The notes beneath the pieces were generated by a model. It saw nothing but the letters and a program-made list of their open reading frames with translations, was not told the DNA's origin and did no database searches. A stretch of 64,000 nt of DNA, taken from positions 62,001-126,000 of the forward strand of contig MU006218.1 of the NCBI GenBank assembly GCA_010093685.1, in the 5' to 3' direction. The position numbers were made by a program, and so were the translations under genes. This DNA is from Ophiobolus disseminans (Eukaryota; Ascomycota; Dothideomycetes; Pleosporales; Phaeosphaeriaceae). Of the stretch, positions 45,684 through 57,169 are shown in pieces; position 1 is the first letter of the stretch, and each line of letters begins with the position of its first letter.

Positions 45684-46831
45684 TCATGCTTGGACCTTGA
45701 ATGTTCGACCGCTCGCTGTTTTGCGTTCCTTCTCTTCTGCCTCCGGTCTCGCTCTGCGCAAGACTGCATATCGTTAGCTTGATTCTTGCAACAGCAGCCG
45801 TTAGTTGGTATACCTTGGAGGAAGTCAGCTGTCCGCTTGCGCATCCTCGAGTGGATGAACGCTTTGGAGGCCTTGATGTGGTAATGGAAGTAGTCTCGGA
45901 ATGTCTGGATATGGGAGATGACTTCGTCGCGTCGTTGCTTGGAAAGATGGCGAGGAAAGAGGACTGTCCAAGTCAGTCGTGAACACCAGCCATGGCATAG
46001 GAACTTACCGAAAGTGATGTAGCCAACCTCGCCGTTGGTAGAGGTGCTAACGCCGGGGAAGCCCTGCAGTTCTAGGGGAGGCTCGTTCCTGAAGAGTACC
46101 TGTGGCGCATTCTGAATGGCTCTCCGCCTTGCATCGACAAACTCCTGCAAGAAGACTTTGCCGAATATCCTGTCAGTCTCCTCTCGGAAGATGGTCGAGA
46201 AAATGACGGTGACTCGGTCGTGGCTGGCCTTGACGTATATCGCTTCCTCCTCTCGGTAGTGGATCGCGCGTGTCTCTCCACCCTCAGCAATGCCCTGTGG
46301 CGCCGACTCAGATGTGTATTTTGAAGCTTCTTCGGAAAGCTGGTGGAATTCGTCAAAAGCCTGCTCGAAGGGTGCAGCCATGGCGTTGCGCTTGAGGAGG
46401 GATATGCGCCGGACCAGATCATCCTTGCCCTCTGCTTGGTCGTCAGCACTCTCCCAGGCCAAACAGACAATTCACCGTACCCTGGTCCGCTGGCAAGTCT
46501 TCCAGGTCTACCTGCACTGAGAAGTCGTAGCCAGATTCTGGGCTGACAATGTAGGGCCCGTACTCGCGCTCCAGCACCGACTGGGCGCCATACTGCACCA
46601 ATTCCTGGTAGCACTTGATGCGCAGTGACACTAGTATCTTGGTCTTGCTCTCCGGTGTCGAGATGTGGAATGTGACGCCATCGAAGTCGGAGACGACCTG
46701 GTCAATGTTGGCGGAAGCTCCTCTGTACGCCGTTAGCTACCTGCTGGACGGACAGCGGGGTGTCCGCACCCGTTGAAGCGGTCCCTGAGGAGGGATTCGA
46801 TGAGGACGTTCTGGTAGTCGAGGAGAAGCAT
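45684..46831 (-). CDS. ARP2/3 complex subunit 2 (p34-Arc)
   Basis: Five exons (46831..46770, 46722..46481, 46434..46009, 45963..45814, 45763..45684) give 319 aa, usual for ARPC2. The start is MLLLDYQNVLIESLLRDRFN. Family passages include VVSDFDGVTFHISTPESKTK, QVLFRNEPPLELQGFP, VLFPRHLSKQRRDEVISHIQ, HYHIKASKAFIHSRMRKR, and the final exon ending TASGRTFKVQA. Introns are 45-50 bp. ARPC2 with ARPC4 forms the structural core of the actin-branching Arp2/3 complex, which acts in endocytic actin patches. The short final exon (80 bp) is easily missed because the preceding frame reads through the last intron. Confidence 0.95.
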
Positions 46832-47140
46832 GATGGTGGTCTAGCTTCTGGGGGCGATTGGTGGTGTCTTGCCGGGTGGGGAGCTGTGGCCTGCTGGACG
46901 CTGCGGAGGCTCGGGAGTGATGTGTGGTGTTGCAGGGTTGGTGGGTCTGCTAGTGCCCCTCTGCAGTAGCGCCGAATCATGCCTCCCAAAAAGTTCGCGA
47001 AAAGTTCAGAGCTCGACATGCTCGCGGCGCAACACAGCAACAGCATGCTAGGATAGAGATGAACTAGTGCTCGCTTCCTTGTCATCTTCCGACTTCCTTT
47101 CCACATTTGATACCCCGATTTTGCCAACAACACCGCCGCA
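46832..47140. promoter_or_regulatory. Divergent promoter between ARPC2 and UTP12
   Basis: Only 309 bp separate two divergent housekeeping start codons, so the promoters must be shared or abutting. No binding site is claimed. Confidence 0.5.
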
Positions 47141-50061
47141 ATGGTGCGATCTTATAGGTACGGCGCAAGCATCCAAAGGTAGATCCGTCACTGACTTCTG
47201 CCAGTAAATACGAGCAAACCGATGCTTTCGGCGTGGTCGCTACTGCTACATCAAACATAGTATGGGCGCCGGAAGCTGCGACCCAGCCAGGCTCGAGTCG
47301 CTCTGCAGGCGCCGGACGCGCATACGCCGCCGCAAACGAAGAAGTGATATGTTGGGACATAAAGAAAGGAGAGGTGTTGAGCAGGTGGCGCGACTCCACT
47401 TGCACAGAGGAGGTCACCGTCATATGCCGGAGTGAGGTGGACCAGGATGTCTTCGCCGTGGGCTACGCAGATGGAAGCATACGCATATGGGATGCGCGGA
47501 CGTCGACTGTCATCATAAGCTTCAATGGACACAAATCTGCCGTCACGATACTGGCTTTCGATTACACCGGCGTACGGCTAGCAAGTGGATCAAAGGACAC
47601 GGATATCGTGATTTGGGACCTCGTTTCGGAAACCGGCCTGTTCAAGCTCAGAGGACACAAGGGACAGGTCACGGGACTGCAGTTCCTACACCCGTCAAGT
47701 GAGGGCATGGACAAGGAAGATACCGAGATGGACTCGGACCACGTGTTTTTGCTTTCGACCAGCAAGGACGCCTTGATCAAGATCTGGGACGTGACCTCGC
47801 AGCACTGCATCGAGACGCACATCGCGCAAACGAATGGAGAGTGCTGGGCATTGGGCGTATCACCGGACGGGAGTGGCTGTATAACAGCGGGAAACGACGG
47901 CGAACTCAAAGTATGGGCAATCGATCTACAGGGCCTGCGAAAAGCTGGGTCTACCATTGGTGAAGGCTCAGCACAGGGGTATCTTAAGACAAGAGGCATA
48001 CTCTATCGCCAGGGGAAGGACAGAGCACAAGGCATCGCATTCTACGCGAGAGCAGATTACATCGCAGTTCACGGTGCAGAAAAGGCAGTCGAGGTCTGGC
48101 GGATACGAAGCGAAGAGGAAGTTAGGAAAAGTCTGGCCCGAAAGAGGAGAAGAAAGCGTGAAAAGGCAAAGGGCGAGACGAATGGAGATCACGAGGCTGA
48201 AGAAGCCGACGACAAGGTTGAAGTCGCGGACGCTGAGATTGGGGAGGTGTTTGTACCATATGTTACTGTACGGACGGCTGGCAAAGTCAGATCCGTCTCG
48301 TGGATGCACACGAGGGGAAGCAAGAAGCTGCAGTTATTGGTTGGCACCAACAACAACCTTATCGACATCTACGAGATACCGCAAAAAGGGAAGAGCAAGA
48401 CAGAAGAGGCGCCGGACTACAACCGAACACTATCCGTGGAGCTTGCGGGACACAGGAACGACATTCGCGCGCTGGCTCTCAGTTCAGACGATCGCATGCT
48501 TGCTTCAGCATCAAGTGGAGGACTCAAGATCTGGAACGTACGAACACAAAACTGTCTTCGAACACTAGAGTGCGGGTATGCGCTATGCTGCGCCTTCTTG
48601 CCTGGTGACAAGATAGTTGTTGTCGGGACTAAGGACGGAGATGTCGAGCTGTACGACATCGCAGCGTCCTCGCAACTCGACAAAATACCCGCCCACGAAG
48701 GAGCTGTATGGACTATGCAGGTGCATCCGGACGGCAAGTCGCTCATCACCGGCAGTGCAGACAAGTCGGTAAAGTTCTGGAACTTCGAAATCGTCCAAGA
48801 AGAGATTCCAGGCACCAAGCGCACAATGCCACAACTGAAGCTGATACAGTCCCGCATACTCAAAGTCAACGATGACGTTTTGAGCGTACACTTTTCGCCC
48901 GATTCGCGGTTACTTGCCGTCGCAACACTCGATAACACTGTCAAAGTCTTCTTCGTCGATTCACTGAAGCTCTTCCTCAATCTCTATGGCCACAAACTTC
49001 CCGTCCTCAACATGTCAATATCAGGTGACAGTAAGCTCATCGCAACCTGTTCCGCCGACAAAAACGTCCGCATCTGGGGCCTCGACTTTGGCGACTGCCA
49101 CAAAGCGCTCTTCGGCCACCAAGACAGCATCATGCAAATCGCCTTCATCCCACACCCCGTCGACGGCGACGACAAGCACATCTTCTTCAGCGCCAGCAAA
49201 GACAAGACAGTGAAATCCTGGGACGCCGACAAATTCGAGCAAATCCAGCGCTTCAAAGGCCACCACGGCGAAATCTGGGCCATGACCGTGGCACGCACAG
49301 GCGACTTTGTCGTCACCGCCAGCCACGACAAGAGCATCCGCATCTGGACAAAGTCCGAAGAGCCCATCTTCCTCGAAGAAGAGCGCGAGCGCGAACTCGA
49401 AGAGATGTACGAATCCACCCTCGCCACGTCCCTCGAAGACGAGGAAAATATCTCAGGCCAACGCCCCGAAGCAGTCGATGCAAGTAAACAAACAATCACG
49501 ACTCTCACCGCCGGCGAACGCATACAAGAAGCCCTCGACCTCGGCCTCGCGGACCTCGACATCGTGCGCGACTGGGAGTTGCAGCGTAAATCGAATCCGA
49601 AAATTGCCCCTCCGCAACGTAACCCCCTCTTCCTCGCCCTCAACAATATCTCAGCTGAGCGCCACGTCCTCAACACTCTGTCCAAAATCCCAGCCGCACA
49701 GCTCCACGATGCACTCCTCGTCCTACCCTTTTCCAGCTTACCAGCGCTCTTCACGTTCATCGCTATCTGGGTGCGCAAACAGTGGAACGTCACACTGACA
49801 TGTCGCGTCCTCTTCTTCATGCTGAAAACGCACCAGAAGCAGATCGTGTCGAGTCGCGAACTCAAAGTCGTGTTGGAGAATATGCGCGCGGGGCTGAGAA
49901 GCACGTTGGGCGGGAATAAAGATTTGATTGGGTTTAATGTTGCGGCTGTGCGGTTTGTGGGGGAGCGCGTGGATGAGAGCAGGTACGTGCGGCTGGAGGA
50001 TGTGGATCGGGAGGGGGAGAATGACGGGAGGAAGAAGAGGGGGTTTGTGGATGTTGCATAG
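47141..50061 (+). CDS. UTP12: Utp12/Dip2, WD40 subunit of the SSU processome (U3 snoRNP)
   Basis: Exon 1 is just 17 bp (47141..47157, MVRSY), then a 47-bp intron, then 47205..50061, giving 957 aa. Two beta-propellers are visible. The first spans about residues 10-300 (FNGHKSAVTILAFDYTGVRL, ASGSKDTDIVIWDLV). The second runs from about 370 to 700 (LAGHRNDIRALALSSDDR, SADKSVKFWNFEI, FGHQDSIMQIAFIPH). The C-terminal Utp12 domain reads ERHVLNTLSKIPAAQLHDAL and WVRKQWNVTLTCRVLFFML. Utp12 is part of the UTP-B module that assembles on the 5' external spacer of pre-rRNA in the nucleolus. A basic insert (KRRRKREKAKG) lies between the propellers. Confidence 0.95.
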
Positions 50062-50431
50062 ATGGGATGAAGGGTGATGGATGCGGCGTTTTGGACTAAG
50101 GCAGTAAGATTTATAGTTTTCAAGTGCTTGTGTACGGGAAGTAATCGATTTGCAATGAGTGAACATTACGAAATCCACAGTTGCAGCAGCTCATTCTGGC
50201 GTGCAGAAGGACGTGCTCAAACTCAGGCGCTTGGCCTTTGTATGCTCCTAGATGCCGGATAGCGTGGTGTATGTATGTAGGTGTGAAAGATTTGTGGTTG
50301 GGAGGTACGCAATTTTGCTCACAGCCAAAAGGAATACGTATTTCTCCACAAGCCTTCGCACACTTCCTCTCCCAAGTATACACTCTCATCCAAAGCCAGA
50401 AATTGCATCCTACACAACCCCAGCCCTCCCT
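50062..50431. other. Spacer between convergent UTP12 and PRP16
   Basis: These 370 bp hold both 3' flanks. No further feature was seen. Confidence 0.4.
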
Positions 50432-53377
50432 TCACCTCCTCCTGAACTTCGACTTCCCAAGCACCGGCCTCTTCACCACCCCCTCATCAATCTCCTTCTT
50501 CCTCCCCAGCACAGCCTTCTTAATCAGCGGCCCACTCTCCTCCTCCGCAATCCTTTGCTCCTCCCTCGCCTTATCCACCGCCATCTGCGCCTCGAGCTCA
50601 GCTTTGCGGTTGAATTCCGTCTCAGTGACGCGCTTATCTCGCGCCGAGTAGCCCTTTTCTTTGATGGAGTAGAACACTGCGCCGAGATCTGCGAGCCAGT
50701 GCGGGTCAACGGAAGTGACACAGGACATGTACTCTTTGGACGTGAGGATGAGTTCGTGGTATACGACGTAATCGGGGAGGTAGCCGAGGCCGTAGAGGGC
50801 GGAGGTGGGGTGTAATTGGATTGTGACGCTGGTGCGGAGGTTGATGTACTCGCCAATACCTTTGACTTTGGCGGCTTGGTGGTAGTAGCCTGAGCAAATG
50901 CATTTGCGAATGACGTCCCAGTCGGTGCCGCAGCTGATCAGGGCCATTTTTTGTTTCTCCATGATGTCGTGGATTTGGTCGCGGATCTCCTTGGCTCGAC
51001 GGAGAGCTTTGGGGTGCAGGAAGTGGCGCACACACCAGCCGTCGGAGTAGTGGTTGACTTTCCACTGCGTGTAGACGTGGAGGAGGGTGAGGTGGTCAGA
51101 TTCAGGGACGAAGAACTTTTCGCGGGCGGCGTCGGATTCTTCCTGGCGTTCTTTGGGACGATAGAAGACGCTGGGGACGGAGAGCATGGCGACAATTGTC
51201 AGCATTTCTTCGCTGCATTCATAATCTACGGCGGTGATGATGAGTTTGGCGAGGGACGGGTCCATGGGGAAGGCAGTCATTGTGCGGCCAAGAGTTGTTA
51301 GATCTCCAATATTGTCCAATGCACCGAGTGCCCAGAGGTCGAAGAGCGACGTTGTGATTGTGTCCTGGGGCGGTGGATCCATAAAGTCAAAGTCCAGCAA
51401 ATCCTTAACACCTAGCGACTTCAGCAGAAGTACGGTATTTGCCAAGTTTGTCCGTTGGATCTCAGGGATAGTCTGAATGTAGAACTCATCGCGGAAAGCC
51501 CTCTCGGTGTAGAGATGAAAACATTTTCCGGGCCCCGTTCGTCCTGCGCGACCTGCACGCTGAGACGCGTTCGCCTGTGAGACGGGTGTAATCTGAAGGG
51601 TATCCATGCCCATCTTCGGGTTGTAGACTTTGAGTTTTGAGAAACCAGAGTCGACTACGTACATGATACCGTCGACAGTTAAACTCGTTTCAGCGATATT
51701 GGTGGCCACGATGACCTTGCGCACGCCAGGTGCAGCCCGGTCGAAAATCTTGGCTTGAAGGTCTGCCGGCATCTGACTGTAGATGGGCAGAATACTGAGC
51801 TTCGGAGGGTCGTTGAGAAGTTTGAGCCGCTCAGCTACCAGCTCACAAGTGATCTCAATGTCTTCCTGGCCAGTCATGAACACGAGAATGTCACCAGGTC
51901 CTTGCGAGACGTGGATGGCTAAGACCTGCTTGACTGCACTATCCACGTAGTCTTCACATGGCGACCGCGAATACTGGATGTCCACAGGGAATGTGCGCCC
52001 TGGAATAATAAACTCTGGCGCCCCGCCGTAGAAGCGCGAGAAGCGCTCCGAGTTCATGGTAGCAGAGGTGACAATTAGCTTGAGGTCTCTTCTTCGTGCT
52101 AGAACCTTTTTGATGAGTCCCATCAGCACATCCGTGTTCAAGGCTCTCTCGTGAGCCTCGTCCATGATGATACACGAGTATCTATCTAGATCTGGCTCGT
52201 TCAGAGACTCTCTCAGTAAGACACCGTCAGTCATGTACTTGATCTTGGTCTCTTTACTGGTGCAGTCCTCGAAGCGAATCGCATACCCGACCAAGCCTCC
52301 AAGTCTGACATCCATCTCTTCGCTCACACGCTTTGCAACGCTCATGGCCGCAACACGACGTGGCTGCGTGCATCCAATCAATCCCTTGTTGGCGTAGCCA
52401 TCCTCATGAAGAAATTGTGTCAGCTGTGTCGTTTTGCCAGAACCAGTCTGTCCAACTACGATAACGACTTGATTGTCGCGAATTACACGCAAGAGGTCTT
52501 CGCGTACTGCGAATGCTGGGAGGTATTGCCTCTGCTCGGCGAGTGTCTTGCTTTTACTGAAGGCGCTCTGTCCTTGTTGCTTGCTGAGATGGGTTGCGAA
52601 CTTGCTGCCTCCTTGCTTCTGACCGTCGTCAGCCGCTGGAGCAGCACTGTCTGTGTCGTCTTCTTTGACGCCCATTATGTTCCCCAGCGTAGTTCCTTTC
52701 GCGCTGGTAGCTTCTTGGGCATGCTTCTGCCGCTCCTTCTGCTGTCTCTTGTCCTTCACAACACGGCTGCCCCTGCGACTGAAGACGGCCATGTCGCTCT
52801 GAGGGTCACGGACAGCAGAAATGGGTTCGATTTGCTTGGTGAAGACCGTCTTTCCGTCCAGAAATGGCGGCTTGAGGTCGTGGACTAGGATGTGAATGCG
52901 CGTGGCTTCCTCGTCGTCGTTGAAGTCATCGTCCAGATGCCTTCTTTGGGCGACACCAGACTGCAACATTCGATTCGTCTCCCATGCGTCTACGTCTTTT
53001 TGTTTCTGCTGGGCCCTCATGCTTGCGCGGTTGTTCTGCTTCTTCTCTGTCATAGCAGCCTCTCTTTGCGCGTCTAGCCATGTGCTCTCAGCACCGCCGA
53101 ACGGGTTGTGAGAATCGTCGCCAAAGGTGTGCCCGTTCTCCTCGCCGCCGTACCAGTCGCGATCCAGCGCCATGGAGTCGAGCTCCTCCACCAAAGGCTC
53201 CGGTCCATTGAAGGACTTTTGATTCGGGGTCGAGCCATTCTCGTGTAACCGCGGCGTCTGTGCTCGCGATGAAGGGGAGTCGCGATGGTTGTTTGGTTTA
53301 CGGAATTTCGGTCGCGGCACAATCGAATAGTCGTCGGATTCGAGCTTTCGCCGTTTTGGGCTGTGTCCTCGGTCCAT
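50432..53377 (-). CDS. PRP16: Prp16/DHX38, DEAH-box pre-mRNA splicing ATPase
   Basis: One exon encodes 981 aa from ATG 53377 (MDRGHSPKRRKLESDD); the frame is open upstream but has no earlier ATG. Helicase motifs are at GQTGSGKTT (residues 309-317), DEAH (406-409), SAT (438-440), NIAETSLTVDG, and QRAGRAGR (606-613). Helicase-associated and OB-fold domains follow, with YHELILTSKEYMSCVTSVD near the end. The N-terminus carries the Prp16-specific features ESTWLDAQREAAMTEKK and RRHLDDDFNDDEEATRIHIL, which separate it from Prp2, Prp22 and Prp43. Prp16 remodels the spliceosome between the first and second catalytic steps and monitors branch-point fidelity. Confidence 0.96.
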   Translation of the reverse strand: MDRGHSPKRRKLESDDYSIVPRPKFRKPNNHRDSPSSRAQTPRLHENGSTPNQKSFNGPEPLVEELDSMALDRDWYGGEENGHTFGDDSHNPFGGAESTWLDAQREAAMTEKKQNNRASMRAQQKQKDVDAWETNRMLQSGVAQRRHLDDDFNDDEEATRIHILVHDLKPPFLDGKTVFTKQIEPISAVRDPQSDMAVFSRRGSRVVKDKRQQKERQKHAQEATSAKGTTLGNIMGVKEDDTDSAAPAADDGQKQGGSKFATHLSKQQGQSAFSKSKTLAEQRQYLPAFAVREDLLRVIRDNQVVIVVGQTGSGKTTQLTQFLHEDGYANKGLIGCTQPRRVAAMSVAKRVSEEMDVRLGGLVGYAIRFEDCTSKETKIKYMTDGVLLRESLNEPDLDRYSCIIMDEAHERALNTDVLMGLIKKVLARRRDLKLIVTSATMNSERFSRFYGGAPEFIIPGRTFPVDIQYSRSPCEDYVDSAVKQVLAIHVSQGPGDILVFMTGQEDIEITCELVAERLKLLNDPPKLSILPIYSQMPADLQAKIFDRAAPGVRKVIVATNIAETSLTVDGIMYVVDSGFSKLKVYNPKMGMDTLQITPVSQANASQRAGRAGRTGPGKCFHLYTERAFRDEFYIQTIPEIQRTNLANTVLLLKSLGVKDLLDFDFMDPPPQDTITTSLFDLWALGALDNIGDLTTLGRTMTAFPMDPSLAKLIITAVDYECSEEMLTIVAMLSVPSVFYRPKERQEESDAAREKFFVPESDHLTLLHVYTQWKVNHYSDGWCVRHFLHPKALRRAKEIRDQIHDIMEKQKMALISCGTDWDVIRKCICSGYYHQAAKVKGIGEYINLRTSVTIQLHPTSALYGLGYLPDYVVYHELILTSKEYMSCVTSVDPHWLADLGAVFYSIKEKGYSARDKRVTETEFNRKAELEAQMAVDKAREEQRIAEEESGPLIKKAVLGRKKEIDEGVVKRPVLGKSKFRRR

Positions 53378-53547
53378 GGTGAAGGTGAAGTAGTGTGTCG
53401 TCAGCGACGGGTGGAGTGTTGATGGAGGCTCGGGGGTCCGCAAATTTATCGATAAGATGGCAAACCACGCTAAGAAATATTTCAAAGCTCGAGCTTCCCC
53501 ACCACGCGCATGCTCTCGTTGCGCCTGAATACTTTACGACTACCACA
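53378..53547. promoter_or_regulatory. Very short divergent promoter, PRP16 and PWP1
   Basis: Only 170 bp lie between two divergent start codons. The frame of PWP1 is open through most of it, but no ATG is available there, so 53548 remains the best start. Confidence 0.5.
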
Positions 53548-55238
53548 ATGTCTATGATCACAGCGACGACATGGGTGCCGCGTGGGTTTGCGGCGCCCTT
53601 TCCCACCAAATACAATTTCGATGAAGACGAGTATGACCGCATATCGAAACTTGCGAATCTGCAGTTGGAGGACGCAAAGGAAGAGCTGGAAGAGGCGCAA
53701 GCTGAGGCAGAGAGCAAGAGCAATGGCACAGCTGGGAAGTCTTTGAAGAAGAAGGATGACGAGTATGTATTGCTTGAGAAGATTTGTGGCAAGTCTGATT
53801 ATTGTAGGGACGATGATGACGATCTCAAAGAGTACGACCTCGAGCACTATGACGATGACGATGCAGAAGGCGCGGGCGACACCATGGCCATGTTTGGCAA
53901 TGTCAAGAACCTGGTCTTCCACCAAAACGACGAAGACGACCCATACATCACAATGAAAGCCGGGGACGAAACCGACGAGGAAGAGCGGGAAGAGCTGCAG
54001 ATCTTGGCCACAGACAACTTGGTATTGGCAGGCCGAATAGAAGACGAGGTGGCACATTTGGAAGTCTACGTCTACGAAGATAACGACGACAATCTCTACG
54101 TACACCATGACATCATGCTGCCCGCGATACCGCTCGCCGTGGAATGGCTCGATCTGCCTGTTGGAAAGACTGCAACAAGTGCGGATGGCAAGGGCAATTT
54201 TGTTGCGATTGGCACAATGGACCCTGATATTGAAATTTGGAACCTGGATGTCGTGGACAGCATGTACCCAGATGCTGTGCTAGGTCAGGGTGCTGGAGAC
54301 GCGGCCAGCGCAGACAAGCCAAAGAAGAAAAAGAAAAAGAAGTCAAAGAAGGCCAACGACGAGTTTCACGTCGACTCTGTGCTCTCCCTAGCCGCCAACC
54401 GTCACCACCGAAATCTGCTCGCATCGGCATCCGCCGATAAGACCATCAAATTGTGGGATCTGAACACGACCAAGTGCGCAAAGTCATATTCGTACCACAC
54501 AGACAAGGTGTGCTCGGTCGCATGGCATCCCGTCGAGTCAACAGTGCTACTAAGCGGCAGCTACGACCGGACAGTGGTTGCAGCCGACATGCGGGCACCA
54601 GATGCGAAAGTGCCGCGATGGGGTGTCGAGAGCGATGTTGAGACTGCTCGATGGAATCCTCACGATCCAAACTACTTCTATGTAAGTCTGCAACCAAAGG
54701 GTACGCGACCATCTGCTAACAGTGTCAGGTGTCGACTGAGAAGGGCATGATACATTACCACGATACGCGAAACGCACCCTCAGATCCAGCTGCCTCGAAA
54801 CCCGTCTGGGTACTACAAGCTCACGACGAGTCAATTTCCTCGTTCGACATCAACCCAGTCATCCCCGGATACCTGGTCACAGGCTCAACAGATAAACAGA
54901 CGAAGCTGTGGAACATTCAGGCAAGTGGCCCAAGTATGGTTGTGTCGCGGGATCTTGGTGTAGGACGAGTGTTCTCAACAACATTCGCCCCCGATCAGGA
55001 AGTAGGCTTCCGTCTCGCAGTCGCAGGAAGCAAAGGCGCGGTACAGATTTGGGACACAAGCACGAATGCAGCAGTGCGTGCGGCCTTCGCTACGAAGGTT
55101 CCGGAGATCAAGGGAGACGGGAAGGAGCGTCTTGTGGGTCTGGATGAACCAGACACTGACTCGGATACCGAAGAGGGTGAAAGTGACGATGGCGAGGAGG
55201 GAGGCGAAGAGAAGGGCTGGGAATCGATGGAAGAATAG
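53548..55238 (+). CDS. PWP1: Pwp1, WD40 ribosome-biogenesis protein
   Basis: Exons 53548..54681 and 54729..55238 join in phase 0 across a 47-bp intron and give 547 aa. The start MSMITATTWVPRGFAAPFP and KYNFDEDEYDRISKLANLQL are diagnostic for Pwp1. The acidic segment YDLEHYDDDD is followed by AIGTMDPDIEIWNLDVVDS. WD repeats follow, such as LLASASADKTIKLWDLNTT and LSGSYDRTVVAADM, and the C-terminus is highly acidic. A lysine-rich insert (KKKKKKSKK) precedes the main propeller. Pwp1 acts in the nucleolus on rRNA synthesis and early pre-60S maturation. Confidence 0.95.
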
Positions 55239-57169
55239 GCGATGATACCCACTCTCGGAGTTTAGTACAACTCCAAGTTCGCCAGCCATGTCGAAGTGAC
55301 GTTGAAAGTGCGTACTCCCACACGAGGGACTGCATAAATCGACGGGATGGATCAAATGAGGTATCTGTATCAAGTACAGTAGACCACCCGTCCCGAATCT
55401 GACAGACGTCCGTTTGCGGAAATCGACGGTAGCCTCGCCGCAGGTGTTTCACGAATCTTCCGCGTCATCTTGCCTCCCTTGCTTTTGCGGCCCCTTCATC
55501 TCTTTCGACTCCATCAGCCTCATCCATCTGCAACACGTCCGACCATTAACTTTGCAGAAGTGTTACGCATGAATAGATCTCGTAAGTCGATGGCTATATC
55601 ACATGCCTGATATTAAAGCGCAAGCTTCGTACCAATCGTGGGGACAACCGATCGACGGCTGTTGAGCACTGACTAACGCGTGCGAGTGGAGCTCAACCGA
55701 GGAACCGCTTGAAGTCTCGATCAGGCGAGGCGGACACCACCGGCGCGATGGATGATGCCTCGCGTCCTCTTGCAGTGTTTCGAAACTGCCCTATGTAAGG
55801 CAACACTCATATGGAAGAAGTAACACGCCCGTAAGCTGCGTTCAAATCGGATCCGGGAAAAGAAACAGTTCATGCGCGTGTCTGCAAGGTACCGAGTGTG
55901 ACGGCGAGTGAGCGGCCGGCTTTTCGCGCCACCCTAGCACGACAGTCCAGAACGAGACGGGATGGTTGACAGCGCCGCCGCTCAACGCAAATCCACGACG
56001 GGCGGCGGTACCGTTTCTCGTACCCAAAGCTTGTCCACGAGTGTATCGCAAACGGTCGATTAACCTCCGACAGCGCGCTCTTGTCGCCAGTCGTCGGTCA
56101 ATTACGACGTCAATGCCGTGTCGTGTGGATGCCTCCTCATCAAGGTGAGGATGGCATGTCCTTTTGTTCAGGTATTGAAACAGCGCGGGCCAAAGGCGCC
56201 CAACAAGAAGTGCGGGACAAGCAAACAACGAAGGGGCCCCGGTTGAATCTGCGACGTGTTGGCGCCGACCTGAGTTCCATGCGTCTGCCCCCGATTCGCC
56301 GTTCGCTGAAAACGCATCACCCGCTAAACTCAACCAGGCCGTTTCGAAGCCACCATTTCTGCACGTCTGCCCGTCCTCGCCATGTGGTTCGCTCGCCGCT
56401 TCTTGTTCCTGTTGCCCCCCGGTCGCGCCTGCCAATCTTTGAGAGACAGCTCAACCTGGCGTCTCTAGCCTACCGCTACAGGGGGTGCTGGTTTTTCAAC
56501 CCGCAGCTTCGCTCTGCGTTTACCCTTTTTCATCAGGCTTCCCTCCGTTTCTTCACCTTGCTGCCCTTCCGGCTTCACTGCACAATTCACACTCTCTGAT
56601 CGCGACCTGGTTGTTCGCTCCTTACGACAGCTGGACGTCCCCTACGCTCTTTGACAGACGATCATTTTTTCGACTTCACCTTCACTCTTTATTTATTCTT
56701 CGCGCGCTGCAAGTCCAGCGACGAAAAACCAACAACCACAACAACAACCAGAAAACTTCAAACCCAACGCAAAAACCTGTAACTCCCTCGAGGACTCCTG
56801 CGACCCCTTCGGCCTGGACCGGATCACAAGGCGCCTTTCCTGTGACCTTCGGTATCACAAGTACAACTCCGACCAAGACCCCGTTGCACCACCAAGCGCA
56901 CGCATCCCCGACGAACGTCGCAAAGCACAGCGTGATCCATCATTCCTCTTCCATCGCAGTGCGACAAACGTCTCTGAGCGATTCTACCCTGTCGACCAGT
57001 TTGGCCTCGTGCTTGCAATCGAGCAATTTATCCCCGACTTACCCCGCAGTCCTGCAGCTGTCTTCTCGAAGCAACCAACCGCGATCACCACTGGAATTGC
57101 CGGCCCTAGTTCCACGTACTGGACCCTCTTTTGCAATATCCTAAATTCTTCACGAATTAATCCATCAAT
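55239..57169. promoter_or_regulatory. Long upstream region of the Ser-rich gene, likely with a long 5' leader
   Basis: This 1.9-kb region is the largest gap in the housekeeping half. From about 56480 to 57169 it is rich in C/T and C/A runs (for example ACAACCACAACAACAACCAG near 56740), typical of a long fungal 5' leader. A 219-codon plus frame (56485..57144) and a 197-codon minus frame (55842..56435) cross it, but their composition is not protein-like. Long leaders of this type often go with regulated genes. Confidence 0.45.

Noticed and set aside
48984..50123. 379-codon open frame on the minus strand
   Set aside because: It is antisense to the WD40 and Utp12 domains of UTP12; its serine/arginine-rich composition is the usual mirror of a GC-rich coding strand.
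55842..56435. 197-codon minus-strand frame
   Set aside because: No domain, low-complexity composition and no ATG-proximal protein-like sequence; it lies in a probable regulatory region.
56485..57144. 219-codon plus-strand frame upstream of the Ser-rich gene
   Set aside because: The sequence is C/T- and CA-rich leader type; the translation is biased to N, T, P and S without structure, and it ends just before the real start.
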